From NCBI GenBank assembly GCA_905221605.1, contig CAJNDS010000079.1, positions 165,001 through 229,000 of the forward strand: DNA of 64,000 nt. The letters are read 5' to 3'. Both the position numbers and the translations under genes were made by a program. Source of the DNA: Symbiodinium natans (taxonomy: Eukaryota > Sar > Dinophyceae > Suessiales > Symbiodiniaceae). Below are positions 1 through 10,739 of this stretch, one piece after another (position 1 is the first letter of the stretch; every line of letters starts with the position of its first letter). Below the pieces are notes generated by a model. It worked only from the letters and a program-made list of their open reading frames with translations, searched no databases and had not been told where the DNA came from.

Positions 1-559
1 GCTGTGCCGGGAAAGGCTTGTGCCTTCCCATTGCTTTCGAGAGTGCGTGCTTTCGAAGGCGCTGCACACTCCATGGTGACATGCAGACGGCTCACAGTTC
101 CGTGCACAGCAACGTCGCGACAAAGGAATGGTGATTAAAGGTGTAGTCCGCGGCCATCAAGCTGAGGGAAGCTGCTTTTGTCCATAAGCATTTGGTTTAG
201 CATTGAGGGTGTAAGGCATAGGGTTTCCCATATTTGGCATTGCACTTAGATACTCCAACAAGCACAGTCGAGCAGCAATGGGAAGCGCCGCGTCAACCCG
301 CAATCGCCAGCGCAAGCAGGGTTGCGAACGGCTGGGCATCACAATTCTGCAGCTTGAAGAGGTGCTTCAACCATTTTCAACCCCCCAAAACCTTAGAGCC
401 CAACCATGAAGTCCTTGTCAAAATCTGGGGCTCGAAACAGGTGGATGCTGTTGTGCAAGACCGCTGTCAGAAGGAATGCTGGCCACAGGCCTGGTTGCAT
501 GACACGCAACTGTTGTTTCCGGCCTTTGGGAATAGAGTCGGTAAGTTTGCGCATGACAG

Positions 560-1453
560 GTGACCAAGTCCAAGCCCTCCGTGCAGCAGGTCGTGAGAAA
601 CTTTGTAAAACCAGAGATCAAAGGCAAGAAGCGCAGCTATGTCGAAATCAAATTCGAGGACAGGGTGAGCCCTCCTAGCTGGTTTTCGTGTCATCCTTGG
701 TCCATCAGCCACGCTTCTTTGGTGTTGGGTCTGCGGCACTTGCTTGACAGACATGGTGAGACCGATGCGACTTCTGTTTGGGTCGCAGCTTACTGCTTGT
801 ATCAGCATGATGAAGTATCTCATGCCCCTGACGTGGTTCTCCCGGCCGTTTTTGGGTCGAGGCACCTATGCGACATTGCAGTGCACATCGATTCACAGCG
901 TGAAATCTGGAGACGGATGTGGTGCCTTTCCGAGATCCTCGCCTCCGCAACTCACGGGGGTGAAGCGATGCATGTGAGCTTCGTTGCAGTGGAGGAGTCC
1001 AAGAGCGGCGAGACGACCGCGTGCTCTTTGTCTGACCATCCCGTGGCGGTCACTGAGTCGGAGAGCGAGCGAAGATCACGTGATGCCAGGTTTCCACTGA
1101 GCGCCTTTGCGCTGAACCGGCCGATTGCCATCGACACAAGTTGCGCGACCCTCCAAGAGGACGAAGAGGCGATCTTGCGCCAGATCATCAAGGAGAGCGG
1201 AGAAGGCAACAGTGGCTCGCACGCCTCTCGAAGCCCAAGCTCTCCAAAGCAACACCCGGCCTACCTCAAGGCGAATACACTGCTGCGGGTCAAGATCGAA
1301 GCCGCAGCCATGCGAGTCGCTGTACTCGCCCAGGACGAGAAGATGCAGGGCGCCCTCTTGCGAGGCGCCCAAAACAACGAGACACTTCGGGGCGAGCTGA
1401 AGCAAGCCATTGAGCTACTCGACGTCACGATTGTTGGGAAGGCCTTATACTAA
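560..1453 (+). CDS. TIR-like domain protein (gene A), single long exon
   Basis: This 297-codon open frame reads as a TIR-like signalling domain followed by a helical tail. Visible motifs are WFSCHPW (residues 41-47), SVWVAAYCLYQHD (72-84) and RRMWCLSEIL (118-127). The last matches the WCxxE motif of TIR domains, where the Glu (here E125) is the putative catalytic residue for NAD cleavage in plant TIRs. The order, an SH.W-like box, then W..A.C..QH, then WCxxE, is shared with gene B just downstream. Residues 225-290 are charged and likely coiled coil. The C-terminal codons VGKALY and the stop lie inside a hairpin element (family B, 1436-1499), so the true 3' end may be different. The start is uncertain: the frame opens near 560 with no clear first exon, and an upstream exon is likely. 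It might also be the 5' half of gene B. Confidence 0.6.
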   Translation: MTKSKPSVQQVVRNFVKPEIKGKKRSYVEIKFEDRVSPPSWFSCHPWSISHASLVLGLRHLLDRHGETDATSVWVAAYCLYQHDEVSHAPDVVLPAVFGSRHLCDIAVHIDSQREIWRRMWCLSEILASATHGGEAMHVSFVAVEESKSGETTACSLSDHPVAVTESESERRSRDARFPLSAFALNRPIAIDTSCATLQEDEEAILRQIIKESGEGNSGSHASRSPSSPKQHPAYLKANTLLRVKIEAAAMRVAVLAQDEKMQGALLRGAQNNETLRGELKQAIELLDVTIVGKALY

Positions 1454-1499
1454 CAGTCCTTAAAAGGATTTATGTACCCTCCAGGGGAAAATCCCAAGA
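1436..1499 (+). mobile_element. Family B hairpin element, short copy
   Basis: This short copy carries the family B core CTTATACTAACAGTCCTTAA and ends in AAAATCCCAAG. The other copies are at 26811, 31609 and 48722. It overlaps the stop codon of gene A, so it may be an intron or a 3' end insertion. Confidence 0.5.
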
Positions 1500-1972
1500 T
1501 GTCGTGGACACCCCCACCCCCCCTCCCTCTCCCTCTCCCCCTGCCATCACAACGAAGCCCAACATCCTGGAGCCAAGTGAATTTGATAGGAGGATGTGGG
1601 GCCCCTACTCCAATCCCTAAGCCCCCCCCAATCCCCAAAGGCAAATAAAGCCCAAAATCCCCCAAACCGTCCGCAAGCAGATCTAGACGCCCCATACTTG
1701 AACCCGAAACCCACAAACTGCCCTGAACCCCTCGAACCCTCCAATCCCCTAAGCCCCAAACCCTTTACCCTGAACCCCATATCCTAAACACCAAACCCTG
1801 AACCCCAAACCCTCCAAAACGAAATGCACACTAGACCACAAACCTAAACCGCCGCCACCCCCCAAACGGCCTGAACCTAAGAAAACCCAAACCCTCCTAA
1901 ACAAAAGGCACTCCCACAACCCAAACCCCAAACCCCCAAACACGAACACCTCCAAGAAACGAAAGGCAAGCC

Positions 1973-4492
1973 CAGAGCCTCCTCGCTGACCCCTCGCCGC
2001 CCAAACGCGCGCCGGCGCCAGCGCCGACGGTGGAGGAGCTGCAGATCTTGGGGCAAGGCTGGGGTTTAGGGTTTAGGGTTTAAGGTTTAGGGCTTAGGGT
2101 TTAGGGCTTCTTGTGGAGTTGGCGGGTTTAGGGGTTTAGGGTTTAGGGGGTATTACTTGACTTGACTTGTCTCGTATTATTTGCTATGCCCTCTTATGGT
2201 GAAAACTTAATTCAAGCTCCTCAACCAGAGCCCAGAAATTGGTTGAGGGCGAGGATTTGGGATTCCAGCTTTAACGTCTAGGGTTTGGCTTTTCTGGCTT
2301 AGGGTTTTAAAGGTGTGTAGGGGTTACAAGCATTTTAAGTTTGCAGTTCCTGGTTTAGGCTATTAAGTGGGGTTTCACGTGCAGGTCCGGCGGCGGAGGA
2401 CCTTGAGCGCTCAACGAGTTCCAAGCTCCTGGGGGCACGCCTGGGATACTTGTTGGAAGGCTTTCCTCTGCAAGCTCAGCGAAGCACAGGTCAAGAAGAT
2501 CCGACGTTTCATGAGATGAGCAAGACGCTAGCCTTGAACAAAACTGGCCTGGGGTATAACAAGCTGTGCCCTCGTGATGGGAGACTTCATTGCAGCGTTG
2601 TAGATGCACTGGCCGCCGGTGACGCGCGGAGAGCTTCACACTTCTTATCCTGGTGCTGGGATTATCGCTTGCAGATGTACCTTGGGGACGAAATGGTTTA
2701 TGGTTCATTATGGTTCATATTCCTCAATAGGAATTATTGTAGTACAGGGTATATGACCCCTCAGTTTTGAGGTTCATTTGGTCCCCAAGGTATCTACAAA
2801 CCTGGACGCAGTGGCGTTCACAGCATCATGCGGAGGCCTTCATTTGGCAGTGCTTCTTCTGCAACAACCAGTACCTTGGGGACCAAAGGAACCCCAAGAT
2901 TGGGGGTCATATTCCCTATACTACCATAATTCCTATTACAAGGTATGTAACCATAAGCCCTTTTAGGGCCTATGGTTCCTAGTAAAGAAGCATAAACCCT
3001 TTCAGGGTTCCTGTCGTCCCCAAGGTATCGCCTCCAAGAAGGCCAGCAAGTGACGGATGAAAGCCTCGGCGACATCTTTCAAACCCGCCTGCTTGACATC
3101 CAGCAGATGCTTGGTAGCCCCGTAGTACCCTTTACCCTTTTTTTGGCTTCTGTGTGCCCTTCTAAATGAACCAACCAAAAAAGGGTTCCCTTTTGTTATA
3201 AGATGGTTACTGGGCTACCAAGGATGGTGGTGATGCTTGATAAGTTCATGCAGCCCAAGTACCTCGAACGTGTGTGGTGTGTCTACGCCACTCAGCAGTC
3301 CTTGGCAGGGCTTTTTTTGGCTGTCATAGGACACCGGGAGCTGTTCCTTGAGGACCAAATGAACCCCAAAATTGGGGTCATACACCCTACCTATACTACT
3401 ATATTTCCTACTCAGGTATATGACCATAAACGCTTTAAGACTGCATTTGGTCCCCAAGGTTGAGAAAGGGTTTGATTTTTTGCCCCCCGGAGTTGGCATG
3501 TGGGGCCTAAGGAGATGTACACGGCAGCCGCGAATTCCGACAGAGTTACCGTGGACATCATGTTGCCGCCCGACCAGGCTGCGGACATCCGGACGAAGAT
3601 CGCCTCTGGTGTCTGGGATGACATTCGCAAGAAGTTCCAGGAAGTCAATGTGGAGCATGCCAAGGCCCGGGTGCAGCGGGACGAAGACATGGTCAAAGAG
3701 CACATCAAGAAAGGTGCCGGGTTCGATGCGGTGAATGCGAAAGTGCGCGAGAAGATGATGGCATGGGTTCTCAAGCAAGTGGAGATGTTCTTGCTGGAGG
3801 ATGGCAAAGTCCGAAGTGGGGCAGACTTTTTGCGCACTGCTGGGCTTGCTGACTACATCGACAAGCTGGAGGAGCAGGGAATCTGCACTTTTGAAGATCT
3901 TGAGGACCCAGATGCTCCACTATCGCTCGATTTTTAGCGTTGCTTTTCCTAGGGGGGTTCCTTACATGTCCCAACTATAATAACTATAAGTGCAAGAATA
4001 TGCTGGTTCTGGGCCTTACTTGACACCAAACCCGAAGCCCCTAAACCCGAAAAGCCCAATACCCTGTACCTCGAAGACCCCACCCTTCTTGAGTCAACTT
4101 CGGAGTCACCCTAAACCCTACACCCTAAACCCTAAACCCTAAACCCTACGAGGACTTAGAGGATGCAGACTTGGCCGCCATCGGCTTCGATCCGGCCGCG
4201 CGCGAGCGTCTCCTGCAAGTGGTGAAGATGGGGCCGTCTGCGAGGGAGGAGACCGACTTCAAGGACACTGGGTTTAGGGTTTAGGTTTTACGGGTTAGGG
4301 TTTAGGTTGAATTTTCCAATACCTTACAACCTTTAGAGACGTCAGTTCGTTTAACTGATAGCTTAACAGGCTCCTCGGTCGATTTCTTCGAGCTGGTGAC
4401 CAAGTAAGGACAAGCTGCGGATGTTGGGCTTAACAGCAGATGTCTTCGAGGGTCTTTCTGAGGACGAGGCCCTCAAGAGCATGAGAGCATGA
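1973..4492 (+). CDS. TIR-like plus SAM domain protein (gene B), about 8 exons
   Basis: Eight exons can be joined in one frame: about 1973-2057, 2385-2676, 2790-2870, 3025-3108, 3223-3286, 3512-3904, 4153-4263 and 4409-4492 (stop TGA). The protein starts with a Pro/Ala-rich linker, then CPRDG..CSVVDAL and HFLSWCWDY, FIWQCFFCNNQ, and ERVWCVYEMYT (the WCxxE motif). This is the same motif order as gene A and belongs to a protist TIR-like family. A charged helical linker follows (3520-3790). A SAM domain comes last: YIDKLEEQGICTFEDLE joined to DLEDADLAAIGFDPAARERL, ending near ALKSMRA. TIR plus SAM recalls SARM1, which is ARM-SAM-SAM-TIR and cleaves NAD. Here the order is TIR-like then SAM. Donors are GC (2058, 3109, 3287), GT (2677, 2871) and GA (3905, 4264). 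The exon 1 start is not resolved. Confidence 0.78.
2061..2150 (+). repeat. Telomere-like TTTAGGG array in gene B intron
   Basis: Imperfect head-to-tail TTTAGGG units occupy the 5' part of the intron 2058-2384 of gene B. The donor GC sits directly before the array, and the exon ending LQILGQ joins GPAAEDLE in frame across it. Confidence 0.8.
2677..2789 (+). mobile_element. Family A introner, exact GT-AG intron
   Basis: The element starts GTACCTTGGGGACG and ends GGTTCATTTGGTCCCCAAG, and the exon resumes with GTA. Removing it joins RLQ-M to YLQTWTQW in frame. GTA stands on both sides, as expected for a short target duplication. Confidence 0.88.
2871..3024 (+). mobile_element. Family A introner, exact GT-AG intron
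   Basis: This is a 154-bp copy with an extra internal hairpin. It interrupts the codon for Gln in CNNQ. Excision restores FFCNNQ-YRLQEGQQ. GTA is repeated at both edges. Confidence 0.88.
3109..3222 (+). mobile_element. Inverted-repeat intron of another family (GC-AG)
   Basis: The ends are CTTGGTAGCCC and GGGCTACCAAG, a perfect inverted repeat unlike family A. With donor GC at 3109, the exon DIQQM joins MVVMLDKF in frame. GATG lies on both sides. It looks like a third introner-type family with the same insertion logic. Confidence 0.7.
3351..3462 (+). mobile_element. Family A copy nested in a longer intron
   Basis: This copy runs from CTTGAGGACCAAATGAACCC to GGTCCCCAAGG and lies inside intron 3287-3511 of gene B. 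The splice sites of that intron (GC at 3287, AAG at 3511) are outside the element, so here it inserted into an existing intron or the intron grew later. Confidence 0.75.
3905..4152 (+). repeat. GA-AG intron with telomere-like repeats
   Basis: Excision joins FEDLE to DLEDADL, completing the SAM domain. GAGGAC is present at both boundaries, so the donor is GA. The intron ends in a run of CCCTAAA units (about 4109-4148). Confidence 0.72.
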
Positions 4493-5340
4493 ACTGAAAG
4501 CAGGGCGTTGGTACCCTAGCGCTCTTGCGTTGTTCATTCATGCGAGCCTTCGAACACTGAAGATTGTTGAGGCCGTGAAAGGATTGTTCTAACCCATGTT
4601 ATTCTCTGTCAGCGCATGTCACCTGAACCCCACGCTTAGTAACCTGAACTGGTGTCTTTCCGTCCTGTGCAATCGCCCCACACTGCCACAAAGAGCATCA
4701 GGAACCGCACCGAAGCACCGATCAGACAAGCAGAAATCAATTCACGCAGACCACCTATTGAAGTGCATTCCGATGCGCAATGTCTGCATGACGGTGCGCA
4801 AGGTTGGGTCGTGAATCGTCAAGTTGGCCAGTCAGATTGGTGCACCTCATGCTTTTTGTTGCATGCCGAAACGAGACGGGATGTCACGGGCTCTGCATTT
4901 TCGGTTCGTCTGCGTTTGTGCGACTTGAGACGTGCTTTTCTCTTAGTTTACGAGGTTGTCCTCATGCTTGAAGGATGATGCCACGGTTGCATTCACTACC
5001 CTTTCGGTCGCGTGGGCCGCAGGTGTGCTCTAGTTTGCTTCTGTTTCCAGGTTCCAGCTGCTGTTTTGCATCTTGCGTGCCCGGATCGACAAGAGAATCA
5101 TGTGCACGCGTTCTCTCAAAGAGTCCACGACAGCACCACGCAGGCGTTGCTGTCTCCAGGCCCTGCACATTCTGAGCCGTGTTCGGGCGGTTGCTGAGCT
5201 TTCTGCCCTTTCCTTTGAGTCCTTTCTCTTTGGATCGACCGAAAAGGCAAGCAGACACGGAGGGAGCCCTGCACTGCTCGCCCTGATGCCTGGGCGAGCA
5301 TTGCGCTGTTTGTATGTTTCTTGTAATTATGTTTTTCCTT
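4493..5340. other. Spacer between gene B and gene C
   Basis: No convincing gene was seen here. Short open frames overlap on both strands without shared motifs. The last 60 bases are T-rich and end in TTGCCGCAG, which looks like the 3' splice site of the first visible exon of gene C, so a 5' untranslated exon may lie in this stretch. Confidence 0.4.
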
Positions 5341-5367
5341 GGCTTGCTAACATGTTGCGTCTTGCCG

Positions 5368-8300
5368 CAGGTCATGCGAAACAGGAACATGGAGGAGAGG
5401 CTGCCAACCTTGGGAGACAAGAAGAAGTTCCGCAAGTGGCGTCAGTCCTGCTTGACGGGCGAGGCCGTTGTGGAGGAGCTGGTGGCTTTGGACATGCTTG
5501 TTGAGCGAGGCCCGGACTGGTGTTACGACGGTGACAGCGACGATGACATGACTCCCGAAGATGGGGGGCCTCAAGGTGTTGCTCGCTAGGCCCTTGGGAC
5601 ATTTTGTCTATTTTTTCGCTTATTATTGGGTTGAAGAGGACTCAGGAATATTTATGTCAGATGGGTTCATGGGGCCCATCCGAGGTTGGCAAAGTGGTGG
5701 CCTGGTGTTCTGCTTCGGGGGAGGCCTTCGGACCTGTTGCTCCAAGGCCTGGATGGGTCAAGGTGCACTGGCAAGTCACGGGACGCAAGCGGAGCTATCG
5801 AATGGGGACGCCGGAGCGTTCAGCAGAGCTCGTTTTCGCCGCAGCCATCGCCGATGCCCAAGCTGCACGAGCCCTCTCAGAGGTTCCAAAGGGTGAGATT
5901 CAGCTGCACCACCTGCGTTGTGGCTTTGGCTATCGCTGCGGCACGAGGTTCTCCCACTATGCCCTGTTTGACAATCGCATGGAGGCATGTGAGAAGGTGG
6001 CTGCATTCAAGCCAGGCGATGTCGTGGAAGACAAAGATGGGGACAGAGCCACGTGCGTTGGCTTGAAGTATCGCGCAGATGCCAAAAAAGTGGACATGTG
6101 GTTCCACTGCAATGGCAGAGACGGCGCAGGCCTGTTTACGCACGCAAGTCATGACCGTTGTCTTCGCAAAGTTGCGCACAAGCGCCTGCAAGAGGTGAGC
6201 CGAGATGATGCCGAAGGTGCTTCAGATGGTGAGATAGATCATGATGAGCGTGAATGGGTCGGTCAGAACCTGAAACCTACGCTGAAATACCTATCGAAAT
6301 CCGGGCAAGTGCTCCACTTCGACGTTCGTGACGAGATGGTTCGATGCTTCCGTATGCCTTTCAGGTCTGGTGACATATTGGTCGACAAGGCGGACGGCGA
6401 GCGGATGACTTGCATCGGCGTCGCGAGCGATCCCATGCGGCAGCTGGCCGCGCGCCAAAGAGGCTTGGGGGACCAAAAGGGCCCCTAAAATTGGGGTCCC
6501 TATTGAGGTACATGAACCTCAAACGCTTCTTGTCATATAGACCCTATGCTACCATAATCCCTATTGAGGTACACGATCCAGAAACCTTGTTTAGGGCTCT
6601 TTTGGTCCCCAAGAGGAGGTCGGAGGGTCCCCGGCAGTGTGGCCGAAGTGTGGTTCCACGTGGAGTCCTCGGAGGGCGCGGGGCTGAATCCCAAAATGCA
6701 CAAGATCCTTGGGGACCAAAAGAGCCCGAAAAGGGCTTAGGGATGTTAGGGTTTAGAGTTCAGGGTCCATGATGCCTTAATAGGAAGCACAGTAGTCTGC
6801 GGTATGACCCCGATTTTATGGTTGATGTTGGTCCAATGTTGGTCCTCAAGGATGCTGAGTCGATTCAAAGTGGTCGACAACCGGCCTGTCTTGGAACATG
6901 TGGCGCTTGGGAGCTCAGATGCGTGGGACATGGAAACTGCTTTGGGCTTGCTGGCCAGCCTGGATGGTGGATTGCAGTGTGACTTCAGCTTTCCCAGAGG
7001 TGCCGGGGAGAATGCCACACCCGACTTCTTTGATGTGCGACCCGAGCTTGTTTACAACGTGGTCGGCTTCCGGCCCGGAGATGTCTTGACCATTCGCGGA
7101 GGCAGGGGGGGGGGGGTTAATTTGCTTCACTTACTCCATTCACTCCCCAAGCAGTGCGTGTCAACAGCGAGGGCTTCTAACGTAAAGAGCTAGCGGGGGC
7201 GGGGGGGGGGGGGGGGGGCAGGATAGGTACATGATGCCCGGAGGGCGCTCCAGGCCGGGACCACCGTGCGTTTGTCTCGAAGCCTGCACGCTTGTTGGAC
7301 GAAAATCGCGCTCTCGCCCGGGCGCCCGCGGTGTGGCCATTGCTTTTATATATGTTCACCTTTCTTTCTTCTGTGTTGGCGAAAAGCGAAACTGCCGTCG
7401 CTTTTGGGTGTCCACGTTCGCAAAATGCGAAGCTGTCCGCGCTTCTGTGCTTGTGTGCTCGCGAATGAAACTGTCGTCGTTTTTGAACAGCCGCGTTCGT
7501 CAAATGCGAAACTGTCGTCACTTCGTGGTTTCTGGGTTCGCGAAATGCGAAGATGTCGTCGCTTTTGGGCGTCTGGGTTCGCTGGGGTCGTTTGCACGCG
7601 CTCTTGAACCATTGGAGTGCTTTGTCGTGTCCCCATCCATGATCTCTCACTGTTTGGGGCTTCGTGATATTTCGGGTTTGCCCGCTATCGGCATTTTGGC
7701 TTAATGTAGACTCCAGACTTCAATCGGATCTCTAATTTTAGGAGCCCTAAACCCTAAACCCCTACCTAAACTCTACATTTACGACACCTAGTTTTTGAGC
7801 GGCATTGCCAGGCCCGCCCGGCACTCGCTTGACCCTGATTGGTCTCCGTCCAGACCCCGACACTGGTGAGATCTCGGTTTGGTGGCATCATGAAGCCGCT
7901 TTGCCTGAACAGCTCAATGTCAAGCTGTGGGGTTTCGGGGTTTCGGGTGTAGGGTTTAAGGCATGATGAGATATGGGAGTTTCCCTAACCCTAGATTGAA
8001 GAAGGACCTCTAAACCATAGCTGTAACCACCAGATATGGTGATGAGATGCCATAGACCTGGGGGAGCTGCTTATTGCCGATCATTCAAGCACCCTCGCTT
8101 CCTGCATTTCGGCTGCTTAGGGTGTCAGCGTTTGGGGTTTAGGTAGGGGTTGCAAGCTAGCATCCAAGGACTTTCAGTGCGTCCATGCCGGAGCTGGCAA
8201 GATTCCTGGTTGGGAGCACATGCGGCAGATGATGCGAGACACAGGCCGGGAATTCCGTCTGGGTTTAGGGTGTATAGGGTTTAGGTTTAGGGTTTAGGGT

Positions 8301-8593
8301 ATAAGTTGAACATAAATCATAAAGCATCACGGTTGCTTCGGGTTTAGGGTCTGAGGGTTCAGAGGGTTTCGGGGTTTAGGGCCTTAAACCCTGGCCCGAA
8401 CCTCTATAGCTTCCTTCCATACTGTGGCTTCGCAGGTGAGAAAGTGAACCTTGAGGAGTTGAAAGAGCGGATACGCAGCCGAAGGGGGCGAGGTGAACAG
8501 GGCCATGGTGATCTCCCGGAAATGCTTTCGCAGCTGTCAGCACAGCTTTCGCCAGCCGACCTTCAACAGCTCATGGGGGCGTTGATGCGCTAA
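5368..8593 (+). CDS. Repeat-module protein of unknown function (gene C), about 7 exons
   Basis: Exons read about 5368-5570, 5685-6462, 6616-6703, 6851-7101, 7812-7916, 8174-8262 and 8436-8593 (stop TAA). The core is a module repeated at least three times: a hydrophobic residue, F..GD.......G.R.T.IG, then a stretch ending in VWFH.E...GAGL. Copies are FKPGDVVEDKDGDRATCVG to MWFHCNGRDGAGL; FRSGDILVDKADGERMTCIG to VWFHVESSEGAGL; and FRPGDVLTIRGG, joined over an intron to TRLTLIGLR and VWWHHEAAL. The tail is acidic, ending in LPEMLSQLSAQLSPADLQQL. I do not recognise the family. It could be a beta-rich binding module. The frames of copies 2 and 3 are continuous only when introns 6463-6615, 6704-6850 and 7102-7811 are removed, which strongly supports the gene. 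The join of the first two exons is not settled. Confidence 0.68.
6463..6615 (+). mobile_element. Family A introner, exact GC-AG intron
   Basis: It runs from GCTTGGGGGACCAAAAGG to GGTCCCCAAGAG. Excision joins AARQRG to GRRVPGS in frame and completes the second repeat module of gene C. The donor GC comes from the target, not from the element core. Confidence 0.82.
6704..6850 (+). mobile_element. Family A introner, exact GA-AG intron
   Basis: It starts GATCCTTGGGGACC and ends TTGGTCCTCAAG, followed by GATG. GAT is on both sides. Excision joins NPKMHK to MLSRFKVV in frame. The donor would be GA, which is not canonical but is reported in dinoflagellates. Confidence 0.8.
7102..7811 (+). other. Large intron of gene C with G-runs and minisatellite
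   Basis: The donor is GC after the Gly codon of LTIRGG and the acceptor is TTGCCAG before GPPGTRL. It contains G-runs at about 7107 and 7201-7218 and the 55-bp repeat at 7381-7590. Confidence 0.65.
7381..7590 (+). repeat. About 55-bp minisatellite, 4 diverged copies
   Basis: Each unit contains a version of GTTCGCGAAATGCGAA followed by CTGTCGTCGCTTTT. Four head-to-tail copies with many substitutions are seen inside the gene C intron. Confidence 0.75.
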
Positions 8594-9690
8594 GCGCATC
8601 GTCTCCGCAGTCTTGTGTTTCACCGGCAACCTCGTGAGGTCCTGTGTTCAGCTCGGGCGTGCTAGCCTGGGCCAGGGGCTTCAAGCCACTGTGCTTTGGT
8701 TCCGCAGTTCTGCTTAGCACGCTGTGATGATTGATCTGGCAGTGAAAGCGACCAGAGCTTGCAGCATTTGGGTGGTGTCGGGTTTAGGGTTGTACAGGTA
8801 AGCTCACACTCCGCTCCAGCCAGCTGTGCCCACAGAAGCCCCCTTGAGAGCGATGCGGTAGATTCAAAAAATGAGGCCGGTGAAGACCCCAAACACTAAG
8901 TTTGTACAAAGGCGGCGTAAAACAATGACGTAACCGAAGGCAGCACGTGAGAGAATCAAAAAGCCCATGAACCAACCCAGCCCCGGACTTCAACACAATA
9001 AGAAACCGCTGACAAATGCATTCTTGGCATGACAACTGAATGACACCGGGATGCATGTCCGATCCTGTCTGGTCGCAAAGCCGTCTATTTCTGGTTTTGT
9101 TCCGGTGCTTTCAGCACAGATAGCCCAAAGACATGGAAGGCAGGGCCCATTTGCTGCTTGAAAGCTTTTATTGACGTTTCTGAAGGGAGATCGCCCGCCA
9201 CCTGGAACCCATCCAGCCCTGTGTCATGGAGGGAAACCGGGAGGGGCCATAGATCCGAGCCGCATGACACTCATCCGGGCCAGCCAGCGCATTCATGAAG
9301 GGAGTTGCCTGGGAACTCACCCGCCGGTGTGCGGGTTTAGGTTTAGGGTTTTCTTCTCATGAGGGAGACCACGGGCCTCGATAAAACCCTCCACCCTGAA
9401 TCTTGAACCCCAAAGCCTACAAACCCTGTAAGCCCCATAGGCTTAGGGTTGTGCGTTTTGTTTTCAGGCTCAAGAATCTCATCTAGGGAAAGAAAGTTGT
9501 GCCTGGGTATGAACGGTGAGGGTGGACACTCGTGTGAGCACATCTGATATGTAGTAGGAGAACCAATGGTAGAGGCGCAAGAAGCGGCTTCGAGCCGTGA
9601 TGAAAAGAGCGGTACCTTGGGTACCTTGAACTCTTAGACTAACCTTAACCCCAGAAGCCTTCTCCCACAAAAGATGTGCGTACAGTATTT
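8594..9690. other. Spacer without recognisable gene
   Basis: Short overlapping open frames only. Isolated telomere-like units (GGGTTTAGGGTT near 8778, GGTTTAGGGTTTTC near 9337) are present. Nothing else was recognised. Confidence 0.4.
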
Positions 9691-9694
9691 CCCA

Positions 9695-9763
9695 AAATAG
9701 GGGTACTCCTTTGATACCTATAAACGGACCCCCGAAAAGGGCACCCCTAGTTTCGAAAACCCC
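9695..9763 (+). mobile_element. Family D element
   Basis: It runs from CCCAAAATAGGGGTACTC to TTTCGAAAACCCCC. Family D copies share a GGGGTACC-like left part, a GGGTCC core and a CCCCC end. This one ends directly before the first exon of the RCC1-like pseudogene. Confidence 0.5.
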
Positions 9764-10735
9764 CATGTCGGTGCGGATCGAGATCTCGCTGCTCAGTGGA
9801 GCATCTCCATCGATGCCGAGCCTGAGTCGTCTTGTGGACTCGCTGCGTCGCAATGCTCAGGTAGCCACTGGGCTGCTTTCAAGAAGGTTAGTATAGGGGC
9901 CTTGGTAATAAGAATAGGTTTTTTTGGGTTATTATATTTATAGAGACCCCTATGTTAAACGGTTAAACTTACGGGGCTTAGGGCTCAGGGTTTCGGATGC
10001 AGGGTTTCGGGCTTAGATTCGGAGGGAAAAGATTTGGGATAGTAGGCAAGTCAAGGGTTTTCCTCATGTTTGTCGTTTGGCTGATTTTTCCTTAGCAGCT
10101 TCCCAGGCGTTGGACGCCAGCCGCAGCCGGTTGCTGAGCCCGGCGAAGAACTCAGGGGAGCTCTCTTCATGGTGAGAGCAGCGAAGTCCCGGAGCTCAGA
10201 AGCATGTGAAGGAGGTCGCAGCTTCTTGGAGGGCCTTTGCTGCCCTTCTGACGGGTTGTGACCTCCTCCCTTTTGAAGGCGACTGCAGCGATGCAGAGGG
10301 GCAGCTGAATGCGAAGCAGCTTCGTGGGACGTGGCAAGCTTTTGCTGCCATACTCGGCGATGGATCCGTTGTGGGAGTGCAACTGACCAGGGAGGTGACA
10401 GCAGCGCCGCCCAGGGCCAGCTGAGACATGTAGGGCAAATCCAGGCTTTCGACGGTGCTTTCGCAGCGCTTCTTTCCGACGGATCGGTCGTGACTTGGGG
10501 TGATGCCACTTCCTGGTGGAGATAGCAGTGCTGTTCATGAGCAGCTGGAATGTAGAGCAAAGCCACGCTTCTCGAGGTGGTTTGTGTGGGCCACCCTCAG
10601 CGATGGATCTCCTGTGACCTGGGGCACCAAAGACTGCGGCAGTGATAGCAGAGCTCTCGTGGAGCACATGTTGCCTGGACGGACGACTGAGCTGCGCCCT
10701 CTGGAGCTGTTGAGGTGCGAAGCTCGCCCTAAACC
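9764..10735 (+). pseudogene. Degenerate RCC1-like repeat protein with ubiquitin-like N-terminus
   Basis: The first exon (9764-9886) encodes VRIEISLLSGASPSMPSL and then DSLRRNAQVATG, resembling the ubiquitin-like start of a large dinoflagellate family. After an intron (donor GT at 9887, acceptor near 10096), repeats follow with the family signature: AFAALL, QAFAAILGDGSVV, GAFAALLSDGSVVTWGDA and LSDGSPVTWG, between about 10206 and 10640. Intact family members have many such units of about 39 residues, with GGDSSAVQ..L between them. Here the frame changes near 10370 and again near 10510, and the unit near 10250 lacks its DGSVVTWG. I call it a pseudogene. Assembly error is an alternative. Confidence 0.7.
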
Positions 10736-10739
10736 CATC

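Noticed and set aside
2677-3024. Family A elements as ordinary MITEs in spacer DNA
   Set aside because: Exact excision restores reading frames in several genes, so they act as introns.
7201-7218. Long G-runs (also near 26345, 49140, 47780) as regulatory quadruplexes
   Set aside because: Possible in principle, but position and assembly quality at homopolymers do not allow a claim.
7686-7706. GGCATTTTGGCTTAATG resembles the dinoflagellate spliced leader
   Set aside because: Several mismatches and no gene start follows. It lies inside an intron of gene C.
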